Shown here: positions 1 through 7,723 of the stretch, piece by piece
How positions within the stretch are numbered: position 1 is the stretch's first letter
Layout: each line of letters opens with the position of its first letter
Source: an uncultured Selenomonadales bacterium
GTDB lineage: Bacteria; Bacillota; Negativicutes; Selenomonadales; Selenomonadaceae
Reading direction: 5' to 3'
DNA: 13,932 bases
Assembly: GCA_937915885.1 (NCBI GenBank)
Contig: CALGGP010000309.1
Span: forward strand, 1-13,932
Notes under the pieces: generated by a model
Database searches by the model: none
What the model was told of the DNA's origin: nothing
Seen by the model: only the letters and a program-made list of their open reading frames with translations
Program-made: the position numbers and the translations under genes

Positions 1-48
1 CACCCGCCCTTATGTCCTAACGGACTGTTTTTCGGGATGACGGATTGA
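1..48. other. Left-edge intergenic sequence, no gene seen
   Basis: These bases lie between the window edge and the first repeat element. No start codon with a ribosome binding site could be tied to a gene here. A 4-bp stem (GTCC/GGAC) followed by TGTTTTT is present on the plus strand around 15-32, too weak to call a terminator. The next gene of the flagellar operon, leftward on the minus strand, presumably starts outside the window. Confidence 0.3.
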
Positions 49-126
49 GGGCGCCGCCGACGCTCCCACCCTCGGAGTGCGGCGCCCAAATTGTGACAGT
101 GGTTCCCGCCCGCGTCGTCGGCGCCC
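49..126 (+). repeat. 78-bp GGCGCC repeat element, copy 1
   Basis: Full copy of the dispersed element. It starts GGGCGCCGCCGACGCTCCCA, has the middle GCGGCGCCCAA box at about 79-89, then GGTTCCCGCCCGCG, and ends CGTCGGCGCCC. The outer ends are inverted repeats of each other. It lies downstream of fliJ in the orientation opposite to fliJ transcription. No tandem array adjoins this copy. Confidence 0.85.
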
Positions 127-164
127 CATGATTATCGGCAACGACTTTGTCAAAGGTAGGAAAT

Positions 165-617
165 TTATGCGTTCCGCATCGTCATCTGCAGCCCGAGCTC
201 GTCGAGCATCTTCTGTTCTTCGCGCAGCGCCTCTTCATTGTACTCCTTCAGCCGCTTCTCCTTCAACTGCTCGATGCTCTTCAACTTCGTCATCATCTGC
301 ATCAGCACCCGCAGCCGCTTCTGTTTTTCATTCATGCACTCGAGAATCACGCGCTGTTGTTTTTCAATCTGTTGCCGCTTCCAACTGAAGAACGTGTTGT
401 ACGTCATTATGACGCCGATCGTGACGGTTTTGCCCTCCCCGTTGATCAGCGCCGCGTACTCGTCCTGACCGTGTTTCATCTCGCGCAACAACATTTGAAG
501 GCGCTCGCGATTTTCCTCGAGCGTGCGCGACGCCTCCGCGAATTTTTGTTCCGCCTCGTCTTTTTTCCGACGCGTCACCTTTAGGAGCGTCTCCAATTGG
601 AATTTGAAACGTTTCAA
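165..617 (-). CDS. fliJ: Flagellar export protein FliJ
   Basis: FliJ is the soluble coiled-coil protein of the flagellar type III export apparatus. In known systems it binds the FliI ATPase ring like a central stalk and helps recycle chaperones. The 150-residue product opens MKRFKFQLETLLKVTRRKK, the typical FliJ start, and is highly charged and helical throughout, consistent with one long antiparallel coiled coil. The start is TTG at 617, chosen because GAGGTGA sits 6 nt upstream; no in-frame ATG has a comparable site. It begins 11 nt after the fliI stop, and the ribosome binding site overlaps that stop, so translation is probably coupled. The family is poorly conserved, so the call rests on the N-terminus, the length and the position after fliI. 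Confidence 0.9.
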   Translation of the reverse strand: MKRFKFQLETLLKVTRRKKDEAEQKFAEASRTLEENRERLQMLLREMKHGQDEYAALINGEGKTVTIGVIMTYNTFFSWKRQQIEKQQRVILECMNEKQKRLRVLMQMMTKLKSIEQLKEKRLKEYNEEALREEQKMLDELGLQMTMRNA

Positions 618-628
618 GGCGCGTCACC

Positions 629-1960
629 TCACTTGCCGGAGATTTTTGCGAGCTTCTTTTCGGTGGCGTCGTAGGTGTCGACCTCGAAAATGCCTTGACA
701 GAGGAACTCGTTAATGGCGTCGATTTTTTGAATCGCAAGGTCGATGCGTTTGCTCGAGCCCTTGACGTAGGCGCCGATGTGGATCAAATCCTCCGCGTCG
801 CGATAGACCGCCATCAACGCGCGCATATTTTGAGCCGCCTGAAGGTGTTCGGGCGAAACGACTTCATTCATCACGCGGCTGACGGAGCCGAGGATATCAA
901 TCGCGGGGAAATGATTTTGGGCGGCGATCGATCGGCTCAACACGATATGCCCGTCGAGGATTGAGCGGACGGCGTCGGCGATCGGTTCATTCATATCGTC
1001 GCCGTCGACGAGCACGGTATAAATTCCCGTGATCGAGCCGTGCTCACTGGTGCCGGCGCGCTCGAGCAATCGGGGGAGCAACGCGAACACCGACGGAGTA
1101 TAACCGCGCGTGGCGGGCGGCTCGCCGATCGTCAAGCCGACTTCGCGTTGAGCCATCGCAAAGCGCGTCACCGAATCCATCATCAGGATCACTTTATGCC
1201 CTTGATCTCGAAAGTATTCGGCGATCGCGGTGCCCGTCATGGCGCCTTTGATGCGCACGAGCGCGGGCTGATCGCTGGTGGCGACGACGACGACGGAGCG
1301 TTTCAAGCCCGCCTCGCCAAGATCGCGCTCGATAAAATCTCTGACCTCACGTCCGCGCTCACCGACAAGAGCGATCACGCTGATATCGGCTTCAGTGTTA
1401 CGAGCGATCATCGACAGGAGCGTAGATTTACCGACGCCCGAGCCCGCCATTATTCCGATGCGTTGACCGTCGCCCATCGTGATCAAGCCGTCGATGGCGC
1501 GCACTCCGACGTAGAGATTTTCATTGATGCGCGGACGTGTCATGGGATTTGGGGGCGGCGCCTGGAGCGGATATTCCAATTTCGAGAGGATAGGACCTTT
1601 ACCGTCCATGGGATTGCCGAGCCCGTCGAGCACGCGACCGAGCAGTTCTTCGCCGACTTTGACTTGGAGCATTTTTTGAGCGGCAACGACTTCGCAGCCG
1701 GGACCTACGCCCTGCATTTCGCCGATTGCCATCAGCATAGTAAAACCTTCGCGGAAGCCGACGACTTCAGCGGGGATGGGGTCGTAAGTCGGAATTTTGG
1801 AGATCACATAGCAAAGCTCACCGACGCTGACGGGCGGTCCTTGCGACTCGATGACGAGCCCGACGACTTGAGTGACCTTGCCGGTGAGCTTAATGGTTTT
1901 GCAATCGGTGATCGCGTCGATCAGTTTGCTGACGTTGATATCATTTTTAATCGTACTCAT
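629..1960 (-). CDS. fliI: Flagellum-specific ATPase FliI
   Basis: FliI is the hexameric ATPase of the flagellar export apparatus, related to F1 beta subunits, acting at the cytoplasmic base of the basal body. The 443-residue product has the normal family length. Walker A (AGSGVGKST) is at about 172-180, the GERGREVRDF motif at about 200-209, and Walker B (VILMMD) at about 257-262, followed by the conserved EPPATRGYTPSVF stretch. I start at ATG 1960 (MSTIKNDINV). The reading frame stays open upstream to 2146, but that extension translates the repeat element and is not FliI-like. The binding site before 1960 is weak (GAG about 9 nt upstream), so the start is less certain than the identity. A 437-base repeat region separates it from fliH; fliJ follows closely. 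Confidence 0.96.
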   Translation of the reverse strand: MSTIKNDINVSKLIDAITDCKTIKLTGKVTQVVGLVIESQGPPVSVGELCYVISKIPTYDPIPAEVVGFREGFTMLMAIGEMQGVGPGCEVVAAQKMLQVKVGEELLGRVLDGLGNPMDGKGPILSKLEYPLQAPPPNPMTRPRINENLYVGVRAIDGLITMGDGQRIGIMAGSGVGKSTLLSMIARNTEADISVIALVGERGREVRDFIERDLGEAGLKRSVVVVATSDQPALVRIKGAMTGTAIAEYFRDQGHKVILMMDSVTRFAMAQREVGLTIGEPPATRGYTPSVFALLPRLLERAGTSEHGSITGIYTVLVDGDDMNEPIADAVRSILDGHIVLSRSIAAQNHFPAIDILGSVSRVMNEVVSPEHLQAAQNMRALMAVYRDAEDLIHIGAYVKGSSKRIDLAIQKIDAINEFLCQGIFEVDTYDATEKKLAKISGK

Positions 1961-2008
1961 ATTTTTAATCTCGAGAGTTTGTTTAGTGGCGCCGTCGAAA
2001 TTTTTATT

Positions 2009-2087
2009 GGGGCGCCGCCTGCGCTCCCACCCGTTGAGCTCGGCACCCAACTTATGTAGCGGTTCCCACCCCGCGCCGGCGGCGCCC
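2009..2087 (+). repeat. 78-bp GGCGCC repeat element, copy 2
   Basis: Full copy, about 79 bp. It starts GGGGCGCCGCCTGCGCTCCC, has a diverged middle box (CTCGGCACCCAA), then GCGGTTCCCACCCCGCG, and ends CCGGCGGCGCCC. It lies 48 bp upstream of the fliI start and faces copy 3 across an 18-bp tandem array. Confidence 0.85.
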
Positions 2088-2111
2088 TTTGTTCGTTGAT
2101 TGCTGTCGACG

Positions 2112-2292
2112 GTTGAGTGCCGCCAATAATGGTTAAGCGCCGCCAACGGGTTGAGTGCCGCCGACGTTGATTAAGCGCCACCGACGTTTGGGCGTCATCG
2201 ACAGTTGGGCGTCATCGACGGTTGGGCGTCATCGACGGTTGAGTGCCGCCAACGACGGTTGAGTATCGACAACGGTTGGACGCCGCTGCCGA
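2112..2292. repeat. Tandem array, about 10 units of about 18 bp
   Basis: Ten units begin with GTTGGG, GTTGAG or close variants at 2112, 2132, 2150, 2166, 2186, 2204, 2221, 2238, 2258 and 2275, with steps of 16-20 bp. The best-kept units are GTTGGGCGTCATCGACG at 2204 and 2221. The units share the GGCG[CT]C core with the flanking 78-bp elements. Lengths vary and are not multiples of three, so this is not a coding repeat. It fills most of the fliH-fliI gap. Confidence 0.8.
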
Positions 2293-2298
2293 TCGTGC

Positions 2299-2376
2299 AG
2301 GCGTCGTCGACGCGGGGTGGGCATGCTAACCTCTGTTGGGCGCCGTCGGTCGTGGGTGGGAGCGTCGACGGCGCCC
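2299..2376 (-). repeat. 78-bp GGCGCC repeat element, copy 3
   Basis: Copy on the minus strand, starting 21 bases after the fliH stop. Read on the minus strand it starts GGGCGCCGTCGACGCTCCCA, has GACGGCGCCCAAC in the middle, then TGCCCACCCCGCGTCGACG, and ends GACGCCT. Its right end abuts the 18-bp array. It is in inverted orientation to copy 2, so the two could pair in RNA. Confidence 0.8.
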
Positions 2377-2397
2377 CTCCAACCGTCGTCTCGACAC

Positions 2398-3276
2398 TTA
2401 TTGTGACGGCAGAACGGAGCGGATCGCGTCTTTCATCAGTTCGATCTGAGTGAGGAGCCGCGCATCGACGCCCCCGTTCGGCGTCTCCACTACACAATCT
2501 CCCACGCTCAACACGTCGTCCGAGATCACCTCGAGCACCGCCGTCCCGTCCGTCAACATCGCTTGAAATTCCGCCTTCGCCATCAACACGATATCGTAGT
2601 TGTCCGGCGCCACGTGTATTTTTATTTCCTTCTGATCGCGCACCTGCTTGATCGCTTGACGCACCACCGGCAACACCACTTGAGGCACGTCGAGGAAGTG
2701 TTGAGGCAAAATCTTTTCGATCGCGAGCATCACGATCTTTGCTATGTCCTCCTCCGCGCGGATAAAATACTCCGCCGTCAACTCCTTCGCGTCCTGCAGA
2801 GTTTTTTGCGCCTTTTGATTCGCCTCTTTGATTTTGCCCGCGAACTCCTTTTTGGCGGTTTTTACTCCGTCGTCGTAGCCCTTCTTCTTGCCTTCCTTGA
2901 TCCCTTCGTCGCGCCCCTGCTTGACCGCGTCGGCTCTCGACTTCTCCACGTCCGCCTTCAACTTTTCGATCTCGACCTTTGCTTTGTCGAGCAACTCTTG
3001 ACGCTCATTCTCCGCCTTCTGCTTGAGAATGTTCGCCTCCGTCTCGGCGTCCTTCAATTTTTGGATCGCGCGTTGCTCCTTCGCGGCGATCTCCGCAAGG
3101 ATTGTATTGACCGCCTCTTCGTCGATGGCGGGCTCGGCTGTTTTGACTTCGGACTGCTCGGCATCATCGGAGGCGGCATCGTCGTCGGGGCGCTCGATCG
3201 GATCGGGCTCGGGCGCGACTTTGATAACGACCGGATCACTCCGAAGCATCGGCGTCCTGACGATTTTATTATACAA
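2398..3276 (-). CDS. fliH: Flagellar assembly protein FliH
   Basis: FliH binds and regulates the FliI ATPase and links it to the export gate and C ring. The 292-residue product has a low-complexity acidic N-terminus (about 20-50), a long charged helix (about 55-170) and a C-terminal FliH domain (about 175-290). Within the helix, glycines at 121, 125, 129, 133 and 137 form an unbroken GxxxG ladder, a known mark of FliH/YscL proteins. The start is TTG at 3276: AAGGAGA lies 8 nt upstream, inside the end of fliG, and the first in-frame ATG (3249) has no such site. The gene overlaps the fliG stop by 8 bases, which suggests translational coupling. It is followed by a long repeat region before fliI. 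Confidence 0.93.
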   Translation of the reverse strand: MYNKIVRTPMLRSDPVVIKVAPEPDPIERPDDDAASDDAEQSEVKTAEPAIDEEAVNTILAEIAAKEQRAIQKLKDAETEANILKQKAENERQELLDKAKVEIEKLKADVEKSRADAVKQGRDEGIKEGKKKGYDDGVKTAKKEFAGKIKEANQKAQKTLQDAKELTAEYFIRAEEDIAKIVMLAIEKILPQHFLDVPQVVLPVVRQAIKQVRDQKEIKIHVAPDNYDIVLMAKAEFQAMLTDGTAVLEVISDDVLSVGDCVVETPNGGVDARLLTQIELMKDAIRSVLPSQ

Positions 3277-4324
3277 TCATCTCGTCTCCTTGACCGCGGG
3301 AAACTACTATTTCGCCCTTCTCCTCGAGCACGCGGATAATGTTGACGACCTTTTGTTGCGCCTCTTCGACGTCGCGTATCTTGACAGGTCCCATGTACTC
3401 GATCTCTTCTCGCAACATTTCTGCCGCGCGCTTCGACATGTTTTTGAATATCTTGTCCTGAACGTCCTGCCCCGTCGCCTTCATCGCCAACGACAAATCT
3501 TTCGTGTCGACCTCGCGCAACACCAACTGCAACGAGCGGTCGTCGATCATCACAATATCCTCGAACACGAACATCAAACGCTTGATATCCTCCGCCAACT
3601 CGGGGTTGTCGACCTCGAGCGTTTCGATGATCGTCTTTTCGGTGTTGCGATCGACGCGGTTGAGCACTTCGACGATCGCCTGCACGCCGCCCGCCGTGGT
3701 GAAGTCCTGCGTCGACAGTGCCGACAGTTTTCTTTCGAGAACGCGTTCGATCTCTCGAATGACGTCCGGCGATGTCCGATCCATCGTCGCGATGCGTTTT
3801 GCCACGTCCGCTTGAATGTCGGGCGTGAGACCGCTCATTACGATTGCCGCCTGATCCGGCTCGAGATACGCCATGACCAGCGCGATCGTCTGCGGGTGTT
3901 CGTTTTGAATGAAGTTGAGCAACTGCGACGGGTCGGTTTTTTTGAGGAAATCGAACGGTTTGACCTGCAGTTTTGTTGTCAAGCGGCTCATAATGATCTT
4001 CGCCCTTTCCGTGCCGAGCGCCTTTTCGAGCAGATCGTGCGCGTATTCGAGACCGCCGGTCGAGATGTAATCGCGCACCATCATCATCTGATAAAATTCG
4101 CTGAGAACGGCGCTTTTCTGGTCGGCGGAAATCTGCTTATTGTTGGCGATCTCGAGCGTGATGTTTTCGATCTCGGTATCGTCCATATGACGAAAGAGTT
4201 TCGCCGAATACTCCGGACCGAGAGTGATGAACAGGATGGCGACTTTGGCGGTGGCGGTAAGTTTAGGCGCGCCTTCGCCGTACATATCGCCCGAACCTTT
4301 ATCGCCCTTCGGAGCTGCTGCCAT
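3269..4324 (-). CDS. fliG: Flagellar motor switch protein FliG
   Basis: FliG is the C-ring protein that contacts the stator and converts ion flow into torque; its N-terminal domain binds FliF. The 351-residue product has the N-terminal domain (about 25-115), the middle domain with the signature EHPQTIALVMAYL at about 142-154, and the C-terminal torque domain with the charged helix region (FEDIVMIDDRSLQLVLREVD) and NMSKRAAEML. I start at ATG 4324 because GAGGTGA lies 6 nt upstream; an ATG at 4330 touches that site and is too close. Upstream is a 249-base repeat-filled gap after fliF; downstream, fliH overlaps the stop. All domains are intact. Confidence 0.97.
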   Translation of the reverse strand: MAAAPKGDKGSGDMYGEGAPKLTATAKVAILFITLGPEYSAKLFRHMDDTEIENITLEIANNKQISADQKSAVLSEFYQMMMVRDYISTGGLEYAHDLLEKALGTERAKIIMSRLTTKLQVKPFDFLKKTDPSQLLNFIQNEHPQTIALVMAYLEPDQAAIVMSGLTPDIQADVAKRIATMDRTSPDVIREIERVLERKLSALSTQDFTTAGGVQAIVEVLNRVDRNTEKTIIETLEVDNPELAEDIKRLMFVFEDIVMIDDRSLQLVLREVDTKDLSLAMKATGQDVQDKIFKNMSKRAAEMLREEIEYMGPVKIRDVEEAQQKVVNIIRVLEEKGEIVVSRGQGDEMIV

Positions 4325-4382
4325 ACACATTCACCTCATTTTTTTCAATCCGATTGTAGGTGCCGTCCCACCCGTCCCTGAA

Positions 4383-4466
4383 AGGCGCCGCCGACGCGGG
4401 GCGGTAACTGTTTCCTCCATTGAGCGACTTGCTCCAAAAGCAGTCGGACGCCGTTGCCGGGCGCTG
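4383..4466 (-). repeat. Degenerate or partial copy of the GGCGCC element
   Basis: The sequence GGCGCCGCCGACGCGGGGCG at 4384-4403 matches the right end of the element on the minus strand. The rest, up to GACGCCGTTGCCGGGCGCTG near 4448-4467, keeps the box spacing but has lost the CTCCCACCC segment. It adjoins the right end of copy 4, the same place where other copies carry arrays. Confidence 0.5.
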
Positions 4467-4475
4467 TAAAAAGTT

Positions 4476-4553
4476 GGGGCGCCGCCGTCGCGGGTGGGAA
4501 CCGCGTCCTCAATTGGGCGCCGCACTCGGGGGTGGGGGCGACGGCGGCGCCCT
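4476..4553 (-). repeat. 78-bp GGCGCC repeat element, copy 4
   Basis: Full copy on the minus strand, 20 bases after the fliF stop. Read on the minus strand it starts GGGCGCCGCCGTCGCCCCCA, has GTGCGGCGCCCAATT in the middle, then GCGGTTCCCACCCGCG, and ends ACGGCGGCGCCCC. The ends ACGGCGGCGCC and GGCGCCGCCGT are perfect inverted repeats. Confidence 0.85.
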
Positions 4554-4573
4554 CTTTTAACCGGCGGGAAAAA

Positions 4574-6175
4574 TTATCCGTCTTCCTCGAGCCATTGTTT
4601 GATGATCATAGCGGCTTCAACCGGATGCTCATCGATAAATGCCAAGATAGCCCGCTTCTCGTCGCGCTGACTGCGCTCCTCGGGCGTGAGATCGGCGTCG
4701 TCAATTTCACCCGATTCAATCATAGACGCACGCTCCTCCTCAAGCAACCGCTGACGCTCCTGCTCGGCAGCCATAAGTGCCTGCTCCTCCGCAAGACGTT
4801 CCTGCTGCTTCCGACGACGATACATCAGGAAGCCGCCGACCAACAGCGACGACAACAGGATCAACGCGCCGATCTCGGTGTAGAGGATTCGCTCTTGACG
4901 CTTGCGCTCCGCGAACTCCGCCGCACTCAACTGCTCGCGCGCGTCGTTGCTGAACGGCAACGCCTCTACCGATATCGTATCGCCGCGTTCCTCATTGATG
5001 CCCGCCGCCGACGCCACCGCTCTCAACAATCCCTCCTGTTGAGGCTCCGTGACTGTATCGTTGACGAGCACTGCGACCGTCAAGCGACGGATCGACCCGG
5101 GCGACGCGATGATTCTCTGATTTTCTTCGTTGACTTCATAGTTCTTCGTCGATTCCTTACGCTCATATTCCGCGTTGGCGTTTCGATCCTCCGCGATGTA
5201 GCCCGGGATATTCGCCTGCACTCCCGCCGGTCCGCCCGGGATATTCGATTCGCCCGCGTAACTTTCGCTGACGTCTTGTTGAGATCGAATAATGCCCGCC
5301 TCATCGACCACCGGAGTGAACGTCTGACGATCGGTCTTCTTTTCATCGAAGTCGAGCTCGACACTCACTCGCGCAAACGCATTGCCCGGTCCGAGACTTT
5401 GATCGAGCATCGATTGAATGTTTTCTTGAATGTGCTCGCGAACTTTTTGCGTCATTTCGATTTGCGCCAACGCCTGCATGCTCATGTTCTTTTGTCGGAG
5501 CACATCGGGGTCTTCTCTCTCGTTGAGAATATTGCCCTTGTCGTCGACGATCGTCACATTATCCGCGCGGAGCCCCTGCACGCTGTGACTGACGAGATTG
5601 ACGATACCTTTGATCTCGCGCTCTTTGAGCTTGACGTCGGGATTGAGCACGAGCATGATCGACGCCGTTGCCGGCTTCTCGTTTTTCTTATAGAGACTGT
5701 CCTCGGGCAAAACGATGTGGACGCGTGCCTTCTCGACCGCGTCTATCTGCTCGATCGTCCGCGTCAATTCGCCCTGCAGCGCCTGTAAGTAATTGACTTT
5801 GTTTTGAAATTCGGTCACGCCGAGTTTGCTGTCATCGAAAATCTCAAAGCCTTTCGAGCCGCGCGGCAACCCGCTCACCGCCAACGAAAGCCGAGTGTTA
5901 TGAACGTCGCCGGGCAACACAAAAATGTTGGTGCCGGTTTTCGTCTCTTCAACCGAATATTGAGTGCCGGCTTCCTTGAGCGCGTTGACAACGTCGCCGG
6001 CGTCTTTTGTCTCCAAATTGGTGTACAGCGGAACCATTTCGGGCTTGCTGCCGTACCAAAAGCTGATACCGAGTAGCAGGATTAGGAATGCGGCGGCAGA
6101 CCCGACGATGATGTAACGTTGCCTGCCCTGATACCTGTTCCACAGCTCCCGATATCGAGCTATCCAATCCGCCAT
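4574..6175 (-). CDS. fliF: Flagellar MS-ring protein FliF
   Basis: FliF forms the MS ring in the cytoplasmic membrane, on which the switch, rod and export apparatus are built. The 533-residue product has a first membrane helix at about 21-41, the YscJ/FliF ring domains at about 45-340 (including PLYTNLETKDAGDVVNALKE and the RVHIVLPEDSL segment), and a second membrane helix at about 432-452. The cytoplasmic tail ends FIDEHPVEAAMIIKQWLEED, the helix that binds FliG in studied systems. The start ATG 6175 has AAGGGATGAG just upstream. It lies 94 bases after fliE and is followed by the repeat gap before fliG. Length and both membrane helices are normal. Confidence 0.97.
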   Translation of the reverse strand: MADWIARYRELWNRYQGRQRYIIVGSAAAFLILLLGISFWYGSKPEMVPLYTNLETKDAGDVVNALKEAGTQYSVEETKTGTNIFVLPGDVHNTRLSLAVSGLPRGSKGFEIFDDSKLGVTEFQNKVNYLQALQGELTRTIEQIDAVEKARVHIVLPEDSLYKKNEKPATASIMLVLNPDVKLKEREIKGIVNLVSHSVQGLRADNVTIVDDKGNILNEREDPDVLRQKNMSMQALAQIEMTQKVREHIQENIQSMLDQSLGPGNAFARVSVELDFDEKKTDRQTFTPVVDEAGIIRSQQDVSESYAGESNIPGGPAGVQANIPGYIAEDRNANAEYERKESTKNYEVNEENQRIIASPGSIRRLTVAVLVNDTVTEPQQEGLLRAVASAAGINEERGDTISVEALPFSNDAREQLSAAEFAERKRQERILYTEIGALILLSSLLVGGFLMYRRRKQQERLAEEQALMAAEQERQRLLEEERASMIESGEIDDADLTPEERSQRDEKRAILAFIDEHPVEAAMIIKQWLEEDG

Positions 6176-6222
6176 GCTCTCATCCCTTTAACAATATTTT
6201 TGCGGTGGACGCTTTCTATTAA

Positions 6223-6236
6223 GGAGCCGCGGCTCC
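6223..6236. repeat. Perfect 14-bp palindrome in the fliE-fliF gap
   Basis: GGAGCCGCGGCTCC equals its own reverse complement and is followed by CAC. The GGCTCCCAC string resembles the GCTCCCACC part of the 78-bp element, so it may be a relic of a copy. No T-run follows on either strand, so it is not a typical terminator. Confidence 0.45.
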
Positions 6237-6269
6237 CACGATATGAGTCAGCTGAATCGTCACCGAACA

Positions 6270-6572
6270 TCACACCTGCATTCGCATTATCTCTTGATAC
6301 GCCGCCGTCGCCCGATTGCGGAGTTGCAACGTCAGTTGGAGCGATATCTCCGCCTTTTGCGATGCGATCATGACTTGCGAGATGTCCTCGATCCGTCCTG
6401 CGGCGAGCGCGGCGTTCATCTCGTCCGATTGCAATTGCAGTTCGTTCGTCGCCTTGAGCGCGTCCGTCAAAAATTCGCCGAAGGATTTGACGGGCGGCGC
6501 CTGTTCCGTTTCCTCAATGTGAGATTTCGCGTGCAGCGTGACCGGCGTCATCTGCAGTGCATTTATTTCCAT
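6270..6572 (-). CDS. fliE: Flagellar hook-basal body protein FliE
   Basis: FliE is the small adaptor between the MS ring and the proximal rod, and is exported through the flagellar type III path. The product is 100 residues from ATG 6572. It carries the family features SFGEFLTDALKATNELQ and the C-terminal segment QVMIASQKAEISLQLTLQLRNRATAAYQEIMRMQV, which aligns with the conserved FliE end. Three ATG codons run in a row (6578, 6575, 6572). GAGGA touches the first and lies 6 nt from the third, so the third is the most likely start. It follows the flgC remnant and precedes fliF by 94 bases. Confidence 0.95.
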   Translation of the reverse strand: MEINALQMTPVTLHAKSHIEETEQAPPVKSFGEFLTDALKATNELQLQSDEMNAALAAGRIEDISQVMIASQKAEISLQLTLQLRNRATAAYQEIMRMQV

Positions 6573-6592
6573 CATCATTCCTCATTTCCGAT

Positions 6593-6763
6593 TATCGACC
6601 CGAAATTTCGAGCTCGGCTTTTCGACGTAACCTTCTTCGTTGGCGTCGGGATGCCCGGGATCGTAGACGAGAGGTCCCTGCGAATCGTCCTCGGCGATCA
6701 TCACCGCGCGGACTCCCTCGCCGCCGACTTTTTAAATCCGATCGCCTTCTGAATCAACTGTTC
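6593..6763 (-). pseudogene. Decayed duplicate of the flgC 3' end
   Basis: Bases 6615-6763 repeat flgC-internal bases 6889-7038 with, by my count, seven substitutions and one missing C (after 6720). On the minus strand this encodes EQLIQKAIGFKKS and then shifts frame. The segment ends with an exact 21-base copy (6593-6613) of the true flgC terminus (6764-6784), which codes for LEISGR. About 104 bases of flgC (6785-6888) are absent between the two parts. It therefore looks like a tandem duplication of the last 275 bases of flgC that later suffered an internal deletion and a frameshift. No ribosome binding site supports translation. Confidence 0.85.
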
Positions 6764-7215
6764 TATCGACCCGAAATTTCGAGCGCCTTCATCGCCATGC
6801 TCTTGGCGGCATTGATCGTCGTAACATTCGCCTCGTATGCGCGCGACGCCGTGATCATGTCGACCATCTCCGTAACGACGTTGACGTTCGGCTTCTCGAC
6901 GTAACCTTCTTCGTTGGCGTCGGGATGCCCGGGATCGTAGACGAGCGGTCCCTGCGAATCGTCCTCGGCGATCATCACCGCGCGGACGCCCTCGCCCGCC
7001 GACTTCTTAAATCCGATCGCCTTCTGCAGCAATTGTTCAAACGAATCGATCGTGCGCTCGCGCGGCTCGAATACCACGTACCGACGATGATACGCGCCGC
7101 CTTGATCCGTTCGCGTCGTATTCGAGTTCGCTATGTTGTTCGATATGACGTCCATTCTGAGCCGCTCCGCCGTCAACCCTGACGCGGCGGCGTCAATTCC
7201 AAGAAACATGCTCAT
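6763..7215 (-). CDS. flgC: Flagellar basal-body rod protein FlgC
   Basis: FlgC is a proximal rod subunit exported through the flagellar type III path. The 150-residue product has the N-terminal rod signature (GIDAAASGLTAERLRMDVIS followed by NNIANSNTTRT) at about 6-35 and the C-terminal part with VNVVTEMVDMITASRAYEAN and TTINAAKSMAMKALEISGR, both diagnostic. ATG 7215 has GGAG about 10 nt upstream, and the gene starts 17 nt after the flgB stop. The protein is complete and of normal length. The last 275 bases have been duplicated downstream, where a broken copy remains before fliE. Confidence 0.97.
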   Translation of the reverse strand: MSMFLGIDAAASGLTAERLRMDVISNNIANSNTTRTDQGGAYHRRYVVFEPRERTIDSFEQLLQKAIGFKKSAGEGVRAVMIAEDDSQGPLVYDPGHPDANEEGYVEKPNVNVVTEMVDMITASRAYEANVTTINAAKSMAMKALEISGR

Positions 7216-7232
7216 TTATAATTCCACTCCGA

Positions 7233-7658
7233 TCACTGTTGTCCGCTGGTTATGACTGCCTTCATCTTGCTGACGTAGCTTGCCATTTGCGTCGCGAGCG
7301 CGTTGAAGTAAATCTGATTTTTCGCCAGGTTCGCCATCTCGATATCGATATCGACGTTGTTGTCGTCGACGCGCATCAATGTCGATTTATCGTCGACGAT
7401 CTGAGGGATCGCATAGAACGGCGCCTCGACCTCCGGCAGATGCTTCGCATGAGTCCGCGCGGGTTTGAGCCGTCCGTCGTCCGTCGGTCCGTAGAGCTCC
7501 TGCGCGAGCATGTCCTCGAACACGAGATCGCTCTTTCGGAAGTTCGGCGTATTGACGTTGGCTATATTATTTGAAATAACTTCCTGCCTCATATTGGCGG
7601 CGACCATCGCCCGCGACAGGTAGTTGAAGTTCGGCGAGTTCATTATCGACTCGAGCAC
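7233..7658 (-). CDS. flgB: Flagellar basal-body rod protein FlgB
   Basis: FlgB is a proximal rod subunit. The product is about 141 residues from GTG 7658 (MLESIMNSPNFNYLSRAM). It has the rod signature RQEVISNNIANVNTPNFRKSD near the N-terminus and the C-terminal segment NNVDIDIEMANLAKNQIYFN followed by ALATQMASYVSKMKAVITSG, matching the FlgB family end. GTG 7658 is preferred because AAAGGTGAG lies about 10 nt upstream and FlgB proteins often begin ML-x-x-I. ATG 7643 (five codons later) and TTG 7685 are alternatives. It is the first gene behind a sigma-70-like promoter (7724-7752) and the first of the flagellar run. Identity is firm; the start is not. Confidence 0.95.
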   Translation of the reverse strand: MLESIMNSPNFNYLSRAMVAANMRQEVISNNIANVNTPNFRKSDLVFEDMLAQELYGPTDDGRLKPARTHAKHLPEVEAPFYAIPQIVDDKSTLMRVDDNNVDIDIEMANLAKNQIYFNALATQMASYVSKMKAVITSGQQ

Positions 7659-7723
7659 TTCATCATCACTCACCTTTCGATGCAAAATTTCTTCGACACC
7701 GTCAACTAATTTTTAACTTTTAC

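Noticed and set aside
49..126. Complete insertion sequence
   Set aside because: The element is under 80 bp and encodes nothing; no transposase gene occurs anywhere in the window.
1040..2059. Long plus-strand reading frame opposite fliI
   Set aside because: It is a shadow of the fliI coding strand with no binding site and no family features; similar shadows lie opposite fliH, fliG and fliF.
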